A stretch of 64,000 nt of DNA from the NCBI GenBank assembly GCA_030280995.1, contig JASXTE010000005.1:35709203-35773202 (forward strand). The letters run 5' to 3'. A model generated the notes under the pieces. That model searched no databases and had not been told where the DNA came from. It was given only the letters and a program-made list of their open reading frames with translations. A program made the translations under genes and the position numbers. Source of the DNA: Hemileia vastatrix (lineage: Eukaryota > Basidiomycota > Pucciniomycetes > Pucciniales > Zaghouaniaceae). Of this stretch, positions 1-8,974 are shown one piece after another (position 1 is the stretch's first letter; each line of letters starts with the position of its first letter).

Positions 1-1519
1 TGTTCTGGTCAACACATATCTGTAAGCCTGAAACAACATGACCAAGAACTTTTAAAGAATGGAAACCAAATTTACATTTCTTCAAAGCAAGTGTCATATT
101 TATTTCATCCATTTTCTGGAATACTTTACACAGGTGTTTAAGATGGTCCTCAAATGTTTTTGAGAATATAATGATATCATCAATATAAACCATCAGCCAA
201 CCTTCAATTATCTCTTGATGGAATGTGTTATCCATTACTTTTTGGAAAACAGAAGGGGAATTTTTAGGGCCAAATGGCATCCTAATATACTTATAAATAC
301 CCATATGAGTGGCAATCATCAGAAAGTTCTGAGAATTTTTCTCAACAGGTACCTGGTGATATCCCTTATTACCATCCAAACAGCTGATATATTTAGCACC
401 CTGTAAAGTAGCATGTATAGAGCTGATTCTAGGTAAAGGATAGATATCATCAACAGTATAAGTATTTAGTGCTCTATAATCACCACATAACCTGGCTTTA
501 TCTTTCTCATAAGAAATTAGGACAGGTGAGATAACACAATATTTAGGTGTTTCAACTACCTTTTCAATAATATTCATTTTTAAAAGGGTAGAGATATTAT
601 CTTCAATATCTTTTCTCTTTGTGGGAGAAGCAGGATAAGGCTTCTTCTTTAAACTAGGTGGTATATCAGTTAATGGGCAAGACAATGAAAGTTTCATTTC
701 CTCTTTAACTAATCCCAGTTCATGTGACCCATGAGCAAAGGCCATAGGAAAAGATTTTATCAAGTTAATGATGGAATCTTTATCCTCACCAGAAAGTTGT
801 TCTCCAAAAGAGGCATTGTCAATTTCAGACATAAGGGCATGCATTTCCTTTGTAGATCTTCCTTTATATTGAACCAAAGAATTACATGTGTTCAATTCTG
901 GTTTTAATAATTTTTTAGGGGAGGAAATTTTAAATTTTCTCTTCCCATTCAACCCCATTGTGAAACATTGGTTTGAAGGATCCAATTTTATGCCATACTT
1001 GGTTAAAATATCATTCCCTACAATAAACCAATTGCTCAAGTTATCATTTTTCATGAGAACAAAATCACAAATAGCTCTTACAAAACCATGGTTATATTTA
1101 AAAAACACTGTGGCTTTGTATTTACCAATGGGGGACAAAACAGAGCCATACCCTCTCCAATTTTCAGAAATGATAGGCAACAGTTTAGATTTATAGTCTT
1201 GATCTACTGAGGCAAGTGCTCTTTCAGATACTACACTTCCTCCAGCTCCAGAATCCAGAACAACTTCAATGCTGGTTCCATTAATCAAGACCGGTGCCTT
1301 AAGAGGGGCAATAACAATTGAGTTATCCTCAATGTTCTTTATGATCTCAGAATCCTCAACTGTAGATAAATCATTATTATCAATGTCAATAGTATTTAAA
1401 TAATGAATATCTTCTTCCAGCATCAAGATTTCTTGTTGAGATTCATATGAAATATTGCTGGCACAATCACTTGATGTATCATCCAGTGCCACTGTGTCAT
1501 CAGCATGCTCCTCTGTTTG
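1..1519 (-). CDS. Pol fragment: aspartic protease and reverse transcriptase (partial)
   Basis: Translated right to left, the frame is open from 1519 to the window edge. It begins immediately after the Gag stop codon (TAA at 1520-1522) and in the same frame. In order it holds an acidic linker, a retroviral-type protease motif VVLDSGAGGSVVS (about 1270-1230), and the reverse transcriptase with RLCGDYRALN, LDGNKGYHQVP and the catalytic YIDDIIIFS (about 200-165). The Pol of the 35091-44148 element matches throughout. In that copy the position of the TAA codon is GAA, so Gag-protease-RT was probably one polyprotein and this copy has a nonsense change; stop-codon readthrough is an alternative that this single copy cannot exclude. 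The protein would continue left of the window into RNase H and integrase. Confidence 0.88.
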
Positions 1520-2836
1520 TTACACAAGATTTATCTTCTTGTTACAAACATGGCCTTTCTGCCAAGGCTTGTTGCACTTGAAGTAAGTGTTTGTTACATA
1601 CTTCTTTGGTGCAACAGGGGCAGAAGGTTTACCAACCTTTTCCAGAGGTTTTTGTTGGTAAGTGGAGGGTTTCTCCAAAGGGGTCCTAGGAATGAATCTT
1701 CTTGCATCATACTTATTGTTTAGAAGTATCTCATTGCAAGTATTAATGAAAGAAGAGGGTTCTTTGGAGAACTCAGTCCTAGCCACAATCAAGTCTCTCA
1801 GAGACATTGGTAATTTATAGAGGATCCTGTCCTTCCATAAATCAAACTCCATATTTGGGTCCATTGCCCTTAAGATTTTTACAAGTTTCATTAAAAACTC
1901 AATAGGTTTATCAGTAGAAGAGCTATATCTAGTTTCCTCATACTGCCTTTGTTGAGCCATTCTGAACTTGGAGCCACCAAATTGTGCTTTAATTAATTTC
2001 TTCCAATCCTCCCATGAGTAGTCATTCCCATCCAGGAGAACAGATTCATACCACATCAGGGCAACATTAGTGAACAAAGAGATTAATTTGGACACAATTT
2101 CCTCATCTGGGAGTTTGTAAGAATTTTTTAAATTATCAATTCTGCAAATAAATTGTTGCCAATCAGAGGAAGAATCACCATCAAATGTTGGGTACTGGTC
2201 AAGTTTTGGCCAATTCTTTTGATTTGAAGGAGTCTCCTTAGTACTAGCTTGTTTCTGAGTAAGAAGCAGCTGTAATTTCTTTAATTGTGCTGAAATCTCA
2301 TTGTTTAATTCTGTTGCAGATCCTGGTGCATCATCAGTTTTTGATGGAAACTCAGTGTTATCAACAGGTATTTCTGGATCAATTTTTATTTTAGATGAAC
2401 TAGCCACAGGTACTGGTTGAGCATCCTGCACTATATGTTCCTTCACAGAATTGTCAGAATATTTTTGGTCATTTAACAATGAGTTCAATGTTTCTTCAAT
2501 GGTTGTTAGTCTTGTTTTCATTCTTGGAAGACTAGATAAACTTTCATTGACAGTTGCAAAAGATAATTGGTTTTTATGTTGAAAAGATGACAAATGGTCA
2601 CTCAATCTTTTCAGATTTATCTTATCTATTTCTACCTCCTGGCAACAGGCAGATACAGTATCTTTTAGTTTAGACAAATCATTTTTTATATTTTGCCATA
2701 AAGCAATTTTCTTTTCATGGGTTGCTTTGTAATGAGACAATTCATCAGAGACTCTCTGTGCTTCACTTTTTAATGCTTGATAACCCTGATCAGTTAACAA
2801 ACTATTATATCTCTGAGTCAATTGCATATTGTTCAT
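1520..2836 (-). CDS. Gag capsid/nucleocapsid protein of Gypsy copy 1
   Basis: A 438-residue structural protein. Residues 1-150 are coiled-coil-like and rich in Lys, Glu and Leu. The middle holds the Gag capsid core (KLDQYPTFDGDSSSDWQQF, then a WYESVLLDGNDYSW stretch). The C-terminus is a zinc knuckle of the form CNKPWQKGHVC. In the copy at 35091-44148 the knuckle begins TCYKC; here the first cysteine is Tyr (TYFKC), so metal binding is probably impaired. The protein follows frame C (2846-3433) in the same frame after one TAA and three codons. Homology with the other copy extends upstream of the first ATG used here, so the ancestral Gag was longer. Confidence 0.9.
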   Translation of the reverse strand: MNNMQLTQRYNSLLTDQGYQALKSEAQRVSDELSHYKATHEKKIALWQNIKNDLSKLKDTVSACCQEVEIDKINLKRLSDHLSSFQHKNQLSFATVNESLSSLPRMKTRLTTIEETLNSLLNDQKYSDNSVKEHIVQDAQPVPVASSSKIKIDPEIPVDNTEFPSKTDDAPGSATELNNEISAQLKKLQLLLTQKQASTKETPSNQKNWPKLDQYPTFDGDSSSDWQQFICRIDNLKNSYKLPDEEIVSKLISLFTNVALMWYESVLLDGNDYSWEDWKKLIKAQFGGSKFRMAQQRQYEETRYSSSTDKPIEFLMKLVKILRAMDPNMEFDLWKDRILYKLPMSLRDLIVARTEFSKEPSSFINTCNEILLNNKYDARRFIPRTPLEKPSTYQQKPLEKVGKPSAPVAPKKYVTNTYFKCNKPWQKGHVCNKKINLV

Positions 2837-2845
2837 TATATGATT

Positions 2846-3433
2846 TTACTTGGCAATAATATCTCTCAAGTGCTCATCATTAATTCTTGCTACATCTGGA
2901 GTGTTTCTCAATAAGGAAACTGAGTAACTTTCCAGACTCTCATAGAACTCAGGGTTAAGAGTTTCATCAATCACAGCCATATCAGGATTAATCATTGAGG
3001 TAGCAATTAAAAGTAATGGATTAGATACATGAGATAACTGTCTACTATTCCCAGCTTCTATAGGTCTCAAGGTTTCATCCTGCCTTCCAGATTTACCTGA
3101 AGGAACAGAGTCAGCCACAAGAAAAGGCACTTGAGAATCAATAGAGGGACGTACCAGGGTTTGCTGGGTATCACCATATTGGGCTTCCTTCTTCTTTTGC
3201 CTCCTTGATAAGGGTGGGGAGGAGTGGGGTTTGCCTGGATGTGCCTTGATGGACCTACCTGAGGTAATTGATGCTGATTTTGAGCTAAGTAATCCCACTG
3301 TGTGTTGAGCCAGTCCCACTGCCACTTGGACACTTCCACCATCTCTTGGGATTGGGGAGCCAATTGTTGTTGATCCCTGCGAGGAAGAGGTTTCCTTTTC
3401 TCTTGGAGAGAAGTATTTGTTCTTTTCTCCCAT
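2846..3433 (-). CDS. Frame C: N-terminal extension of Gag
   Basis: A 195-codon frame ending at TAA 2846-2848, in phase with Gag. Its last 40 residues (NPEFYESLE ... NDEHLRDIIAK) align with PEIYTLIEK ... KDKHLRDVLIHE, which in the 35091 copy is continuous with Gag. The TAA is therefore a nonsense change in an originally longer Gag. The upstream part is Ser/Pro-rich and overlaps frame B (3067-3633) in another phase. Frame C is also in phase with frame A (3452-3766), separated by TAG and six codons, so A, C and Gag may be decayed parts of one reading frame. No known domain is recognisable outside the Gag-linked C-terminus. Confidence 0.55.
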   Translation of the reverse strand: MGEKNKYFSPREKETSSSQGSTTIGSPIPRDGGSVQVAVGLAQHTVGLLSSKSASITSGRSIKAHPGKPHSSPPLSRRQKKKEAQYGDTQQTLVRPSIDSQVPFLVADSVPSGKSGRQDETLRPIEAGNSRQLSHVSNPLLLIATSMINPDMAVIDETLNPEFYESLESYSVSLLRNTPDVARINDEHLRDIIAK

Positions 3434-3633
3434 TCTTCCAAGGCATCTACCCTAACCTTTAGTTTTAAGCTTTCTGTCTTTAACTCCTTTATGTGGGTTG
3501 ACAGATTCTTTATCTGCTGGGACAACAGCATCTTTTTTATCTTGAAGCCTCTTGGAAGCTCTTCTGGTGGGTTTGTCCTGGGTTTCTGCTCCTGAGTATT
3601 GTCCACTAGGATTTCTACTTCTTCCATTTCCAC
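3067..3633 (-). CDS. Frame B: overlapping coiled-coil ORF upstream of Gag
   Basis: A 188-codon open frame lying +1 to frames A/C. It encodes an acidic start, a coiled-coil block (LPRGFKIKK, then QQIKNLSTHIKELKTE) and a Gln/Pro-rich tail ending in HPYQGGKRRRK. The overlapping frame in the 35091 copy (36937-37527) encodes LPKGFKIKK, then QQISNLSSHIKELKTE and HPYQQRRRKK. About 30 of 42 residues are identical by eye in the core block. Frame A over the same bases is clearly less conserved. That pattern argues for selection on frame B as protein. No family is recognised. How it would be translated (frameshift, internal initiation) is unknown. Confidence 0.55.
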   Translation of the reverse strand: MEMEEVEILVDNTQEQKPRTNPPEELPRGFKIKKMLLSQQIKNLSTHIKELKTESLKLKVRVDALEEWEKRTNTSLQEKRKPLPRRDQQQLAPQSQEMVEVSKWQWDWLNTQWDYLAQNQHQLPQVGPSRHIQANPTPPHPYQGGKRRRKPNMVIPSKPWYVPLLILKCLFLWLTLFLQVNLEGRMKP

Positions 3634-3766
3634 ATCCTGTTTGGGGCAAGGATTTATTAGTTTGAGAAATTCTTCTTGTTAAAGGAGAACTTACAGAAGT
3701 AGGCTCATCATAATCAATTAAGTCTAGTTCTTCTTCACGTGCAGCAAAACCACTTTGATCAGTCAT
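3452..3766 (-). CDS. Frame A: short first ORF of Gypsy copy 1
   Basis: A 104-codon frame with the first ATG after the leader. Its N-terminus (ELDLIDYDEPTSVSS ... TGCGNGRS) matches the first frame of the 35091 copy (EIEIDYDADTVSSSK ... SGCGNDRRS). After about residue 50 the frame overlaps frame B and similarity between copies falls, apart from a basic patch (RRASKRLQDKK against RRSSKRIQNKK). It ends at TAG 3452-3454, where the other copy is open. Possible readings are the start of Gag, or a leader peptide from which ribosomes move into frame B. Confidence 0.5.
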   Translation of the reverse strand: MTDQSGFAAREEELDLIDYDEPTSVSSPLTRRISQTNKSLPQTGCGNGRSRNPSGQYSGAETQDKPTRRASKRLQDKKDAVVPADKESVNPHKGVKDRKLKTKG

Positions 3767-3920
3767 CTTAAGATTCTACTGAAATGAAGGAAAAGAGACA
3801 AAAAATTAATTAGTCTTTATTTTTAATTTTTATTTAACAGAAAAAATAAAATAAAAATAATAATAAAAATCTTTTTAGGATAAAAATCAACTTAAATAAA
3901 ATTAATAAAAAAAATTTAAA

Positions 3921-4372
3921 ACCAGGATAATGCAATCAACTGTAGAAATAAATTAGAATTTCTATTAATTTTTATTTTCAGGATTTAAATCAACTAATTT
4001 ATTACCAGGATTTATTGTCAACTGAAATAATCAAAATATGAATCTTTATTAATAAAATTATTTTAACTGATTACCTAACTACCAGGACTTAATGTCAACT
4101 GAAGTAATTTAAATATGAATTTTATTACTTAAAAGATTTATTGGATTACCAGGACTCAAAGTCAACTGAAGTAATGAAATGTTAATTATTTATTAAAAAA
4201 AAAATATAATTGTCAGGACAATTTGTCAACTGGAACAATTAATTAATCAGGACAAATGTCAACTGAAAAATTATAATAATTATTTTATTTAATAAAAATA
4301 TTATTGTCAGGACAGTTTGTCAACTGGAACAATTAAAATTCAAATTAATCAGGACAATTGTCAACTGAAAAA
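3921..4372 (-). repeat. Leader array of a 20-bp motif in Gypsy copy 1
   Basis: Nine degenerate copies of CAGGACTNAATGTCAACTGAA (plus strand) are spaced 25-70 bp apart: near 3921, 3979, 4005, 4082, 4149, 4213, 4247, 4307 and 4349. Between them the sequence is almost pure A/T. They lie in the untranslated leader between the primer-binding site and the first ATG, so packaging, structural or regulatory roles are conceivable. Only isolated similar half-sites are visible in the leader of the 35091 copy. Confidence 0.7.
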
Positions 4373-4815
4373 ATGATAATAATTAATATTAATATATAAT
4401 TATTTTATTACCTCTGGGACTAAGAACAGTTATTGCTCTATTATGGTCAACCAGGAAAAATAAAAAAAAAATATAATAATAAAAATAAATTCCAATTACC
4501 AGACACCTCCCCCTGCAAAATGAGCAAATTAATGCCACTTACAGAGTGCTGAGTAAAAGGAAATACGTAGCAAATGAAGAGTGAAGAGTAACCCACAAAT
4601 AGTAATCACAATAATTACCATGATATATACAATCTTTAGTCAGTATATGAACTTAAGTTTTGGAGCGCAGTTCGATTCCCGTTCGCAGCAAAAACTTTTA
4701 TCACGTGACGTATGACGTTCGTCGTTTTCTTGCCTCCACTCGTCCTTTACAGGTGCTTGTATGCCAATGGTCCCCTCGATTGCGCCTCAAGTAACGTTGC
4801 GCTGTCGATATTCCC

Positions 4816-4828
4816 GGAAAGGATCCCA
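4816..4828 (-). other. Primer-binding site of Gypsy copy 1
   Basis: In element sense, TGGGATCCTTTCC starts 2 nt after the LTR end (...TTGACA). The 35091 element has TGGGGACCTTTCC at the same spacing. The position and leading TGG are as expected for a tRNA primer site, but I could not match it to a particular tRNA 3' end. Confidence 0.7.
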
Positions 4829-4830
4829 AT

Positions 4831-5652
4831 TGTCAAGGGTCACTTTTGGTCTAGAAGCTTTGGTACGGTGTAATATCAAGATTTTAAGGATTATTTGACT
4901 CTCAAAGGTTAGGTACGTATTTCTCAATCAAATATGATTTCTTTTCTCAACGTAAGAGGTAAATTTAAATATTTTATATAAGTTATAGAATAGAATTACG
5001 TTTTGTTGTAAGTACTAAAGATATAAGTTATAATAAATAAGTGTTAGTGTTATTGTTATTGTAATAAAATGAGTTGGTAAAATAGAATGATTAAAAGACA
5101 ACAAAAAGAGAGGCCTTTTATAGGCAAAGGAGAGACAAAGCACGGAAATCAAATTCTAAAAACAGTAGGAAGAGAGAGAGAAAAAGAACATTCCAGAAAG
5201 AGTATTTCAAATAATAAAGTTATTCCAAAAAGAAGGCGTCAAAAAGATTTATTTACAGAGTATGTCAGAAATACATCAATATTTTTAATATTTACTGTAA
5301 ATGTCAATCCCAAATAAGAAATTTGATTTTTTTGTATATATTTAATATTATTTGAATATTTAAATCTTATTTTATCTTTGTATTTTATTTTTTTAAATAT
5401 AAAGTTTTATTTTTCCCAACCTGTCAATTGAGCACAGTGTTAGAGAAAAATATAAGGGACAAAATTATAATTTTAATTTTACTTATTTATTTAATTAATT
5501 AATTTAATTTTAACATTCTGTAACTAGTTAATTTATAACTAATTTTAATGTAACTAAATGATAATTAAATAATAATTAAAGATGATAAGGTGCGGCTTCA
5601 TCCAGTAAATAATTACTTATTTCACTGGGTAAGTCTAGTAGCCTGGCTGACA
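4831..5652 (-). repeat. 5' LTR of Gypsy copy 1 (822 bp)
   Basis: In element sense the LTR begins TGTCAGCCAGGCTA and ends CCCTTGACA, the TG...CA rule. A TATA box in the context CCTATAAAAGGCC lies on the minus strand at about 5112-5124, where the 35091 LTR has CCTATAAAAAGGCC. The short open frame at 5087-5317 inside it is antisense to the element and is not considered a gene. The partner LTR is outside the window, so age and target duplication cannot be judged. Confidence 0.88.
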
Positions 5653-5950
5653 AGATCAGAGTCCACATGCATATAAATGGGTGGTGAACTCTGATGTACA
5701 GTCATAGATCAGAGTTCACATGCATCAAATTGGATATGGTACTCTGATGTATGGCTGTAGATCAGGGTACACATGCAAAAAAATGGTTGGTGAACTCTGA
5801 TGTAAAGCTGTAAATCAGAGGTCACATGCTCAAAATTGGATGTGGTAATCTGATTTACAGCCATAGATCAGAGTACCACATGCATGAAATTGGGCTGTGA
5901 ACTCTGTTCTATGGGTTTAAATCAGAGCTCACAAGCTCATTCTGAGAATT
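5653..5950. repeat. 53-bp hairpin minisatellite
   Basis: Units start (G/A)ATCAGAG at 5654, 5707, 5760, 5813, 5866 and 5919, a spacing of exactly 53 bp each time. Each unit ends with a complementary block (ACTCTGAT), so every unit junction can fold into a stem of about 12 bp (GTGAACTCTGAT with ATCAGAGTTCAC). The array directly abuts the LTR of Gypsy copy 1. Confidence 0.93.
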
Positions 5951-8879
5951 AAAAGACTGTTAATTGCACATGTAATATCACCTTTCAAAATAAAATAAGA
6001 TAATAAAAATTAAGTTAAGAGGTAAGGGAATAAAATATACTAAAGTAAATCAAAATTAAATTAAATTAAACTAAATAGAATATTAGTAAATGAAATGAAA
6101 TGAAATGAAATATAATATAATACAGAATTAAATAGTATGATAGAATAAATAAAGCAAAATTGAATCAAATAAAATAAAATGAAGTAAAGGAAATATTTTT
6201 TTAAAAGGCATCATAAAAATTAAGGAAAATTTATAACTCATTAAGAAAAATTATCAAAAAAATTAACTTTTTTCATGAGATAGGTTTTTTCAATGTGGTT
6301 GAAAGAATATAGATATACTAAGACAGACCTTGAAGCCTGGCAATCTGTTTATCAATATATATAGGGGTAAATATAATGTGTCTTCATGAATAGGGCTCTT
6401 ATTGCTCTCATTAAAAAAACTGAATACAAATGAGTTTGATAGGTCTCTTTATTCCCAGATACCTATGTACTTAAATTTAAAGCCTATCTTTTATACCATA
6501 TAACATTTTTTTAATTGTTAAACTTTTTTAAAAAATTCAAGACATTAAATATGTTTATTGTTTTAGTTAGTTTGAAGAATGCTCAGGATAAGATTTGCAT
6601 TGGGAGTTCAATCAGAGATACATCAAGAATGAGATTAACCTTGTGATAAGATATTAAAAAATTTATAAAGATATGATTCTAATAACTAAATGTTTTTGAA
6701 AAAAAATAGTTTTACTTAGGCAATAGAATGATGAAAATTAAAACAATATATTAAATAAATGTATTTGAATTTTTTGAAAATAAATTGTATTAATTTTTTG
6801 TAGATGGTTATATAAAAATTAGATTTTGATGCTCAAATTTAAAACATGTAAAAAGGTCTTGTATGAAATTTCAAAAGGGAATTGTATGGAGATTAGGAAC
6901 AACATCTGTAACTGACAATCAGAACAATATAGGAGATTAAAATTCAATTAATTCATCCCAAAACTCATGTTTAAATATGTGGAATAATATTTAATTATAG
7001 ATTTTATTTAATGTAAATGCCTTCCTCTAATTATTACTGAATATTTTCGAGAATTTTGAGTTATATTGTAGGTTTTTTTCTCAAAATATTTTATAGATTA
7101 TAAAATTTTACTGATTTTTCAAAGATATTTATCATGATTATCCTCATAGAATGAAATTATTGGAAAGAAGGAATGTATTACTATCTACTGATTAGTTTTA
7201 ATATTTCATTACTTTTGATTTTTTCAATTTTATTATTGATATAAGTAGTGAAATCTTATGTATCCTGAATTACTGAAGATCTATACAAAGCCTTAAACTT
7301 GAATTTAATTTCAGTTAAATTTAAAATGGAGGTCTCCACATTAGTATAACATGGTTAAGAATTTAAGGCCATAAATCAGTATTGATATTATTAAAATAAA
7401 GCTTGCTTTGTAGCTAGAAATATAAGATAAAGATGAATTCTGATGTTTGGTAATATAATAGCATCCACCCTCTTATTTTAAAAACTCTTATTTTAATTTT
7501 TCTTAACCACTTTTTCTAATTTTCTCAGTCTTAAAAGCACCTTTATATGTGATCAAATTTGCTCAAAAAATGTTTTCTACCTTCCTTTCACTTTTCACTT
7601 TTCTCTCCTCCTTTTTCTTTCACTCCCTATCCCACAAATCTTAACCTGTTTTTCATCCCATAAAATTTCTCCCCATTCCTTCTAATACCCTTCAATCAAA
7701 AATCAACCCCATTTTGATCCCTTTTTCTATCCTCAATTATATTTACAGCCTCTTTAAACCCATTTGGCTTCCCTCTCTACGCCTTTTTTTTCAACCCATA
7801 TCTCCAATTTTTATTATCCCCCTTTTTCTTTTGCTACACTTACCCTCTCACCAATCCCTTTATTTCCTTATAAAATCCTCTTGGTTTCAATGAGCTATAA
7901 CAGGAATAAAAGTCTGGAGAAGTGATAAATAGAGATGGGAAGAAGTGGAAATTGGTAGGGATGCTTTTAAAGGGTCAGAGAGCATTCTATAGGAGAAGAA
8001 AAGGTTTAAAATCATGGAAATAGTTGTGTTGAGAGAAAAGATAAGAAATTTTTAACTGGGGAATAACATTGAAGATAATTTTTTATGTAAGACAGAAGGT
8101 AGTAATGGAGAGGTTAGTAATAGTGTTCTACAAAATAAAATAATAATAAAACCTGAAAAATATGTTATATAGCATGGAAAAACGAATGTAATCAACTCAA
8201 ATAACAAATAGAAATCAAACAAACCATTTTTATACTATTCTATCTAATAAAATTTCATTTTATGTCTTTCTTTTTTCATATTTTGAAGATAAAGGGTTAA
8301 TATATTGTAAAAAATACTGTTACATGCATTTATTCCTTATTTTTTGAATAGAAAGCAGAATAGATATTTATATTAGAGCTTAATTGTATTACCAAAGTAT
8401 TATTCCCTTCATTTTTATAAGTGTTTTACATTTTTCAGATATTTTAAATATTAATAATGGTTAATAAAATCTTTTTAAACAATTAAAATTCAGTTTTTGT
8501 TTCAAAATATTACTTGGGAAATTTAATGGAAGATATTAATTCCCAAAATATTTTTCATGAATGATTTAATATAGTTCCTTATAACTTCATCATATATTAA
8601 CAATTAAGTAAAATTATTTGAACATTTAAGATAACTTTTCTTTAAATTTAAATTGTGGTGTATCAAGTTTTACATTCATCAAAGTATAAAACTATTTTAA
8701 ACATTTTGTTGTTTTCCAAAGTGGCTTAGCTGTCAGGAGGGCTGATTTCAACATACCATTACAAAATTGTGTTTTTAATGCTTCAAAATTTTTTCAAAAA
8801 ATGCTCACATGTACTTAAATAAATAATCAAGCTAGATTCATCAGGGTTTAAATGTATTTTCACACTTAATTCCTTATTT
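5951..8879. other. AT-rich stretch without genes
   Basis: No frame of useful length and no domain similarity is visible on either strand. A strongly pyrimidine-rich run (about 7555-7870) is followed by a purine-rich one (about 7900-8040), an arrangement also seen at 16975-17460. The rest is ordinary A/T-rich sequence and probably old repeat debris. Confidence 0.7.
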
Positions 8880-8974
8880 TTTCATCAATACCTCAATGTG
8901 TGCTCAATTAGATATGAATTTAGGTTCAAGGTTTCAGACTTGCTAGCAAGTCTGCCCCCCATATTTCATGGTGA
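8880..8974. repeat. Right end of palindrome-TIR element
   Basis: The segment CTCAATGTGTGCTCAATTAG..., then a perfect 20-bp palindrome centred on TTGCTAGCAA (8935-8954), a C-run and ATATTTCATGGTGA matches the right ends at about 11570-11653 and 18228-18318. No left partner is visible to its left, so it is an isolated or truncated end. It borders the decayed Gypsy copy. Confidence 0.75.

Larger units (their letters stand above)
1..5652 (-). mobile_element. Ty3/Gypsy LTR retrotransposon, copy 1 (left part outside window)
   Basis: The element reads right to left: LTR (4831-5652), primer-binding site, a leader of about 1 kb, three overlapping short frames (3766-2846), Gag (2836-1520), then protease and reverse transcriptase up to position 1. 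RNase H, integrase and the second LTR lie outside the window. Its proteins align along their whole length with the element at 35091-44148 and the relic at 8975-13760, so all three are one family. The LTR starts, in element sense, with TGTCAGCCAGGCTA, as in the 35091 copy, but is shorter (822 against 1101 bp). The reading frames are nearly intact, with in-frame stops only at the Gag/Pol junction (1520-1522), before Gag (2846-2848) and in frame A (3452-3454). Confidence 0.93.

Noticed and set aside
4655..4690. tRNA T-arm-like sequence (GTTCGATTCCC) in the leader of Gypsy copy 1
   Set aside because: No acceptor, D or anticodon arm can be folded around it and the stem does not pair.
5653..5950. 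CRISPR-like array
   Set aside because: Units are contiguous without unique spacers, in a eukaryotic genome; it is a minisatellite.
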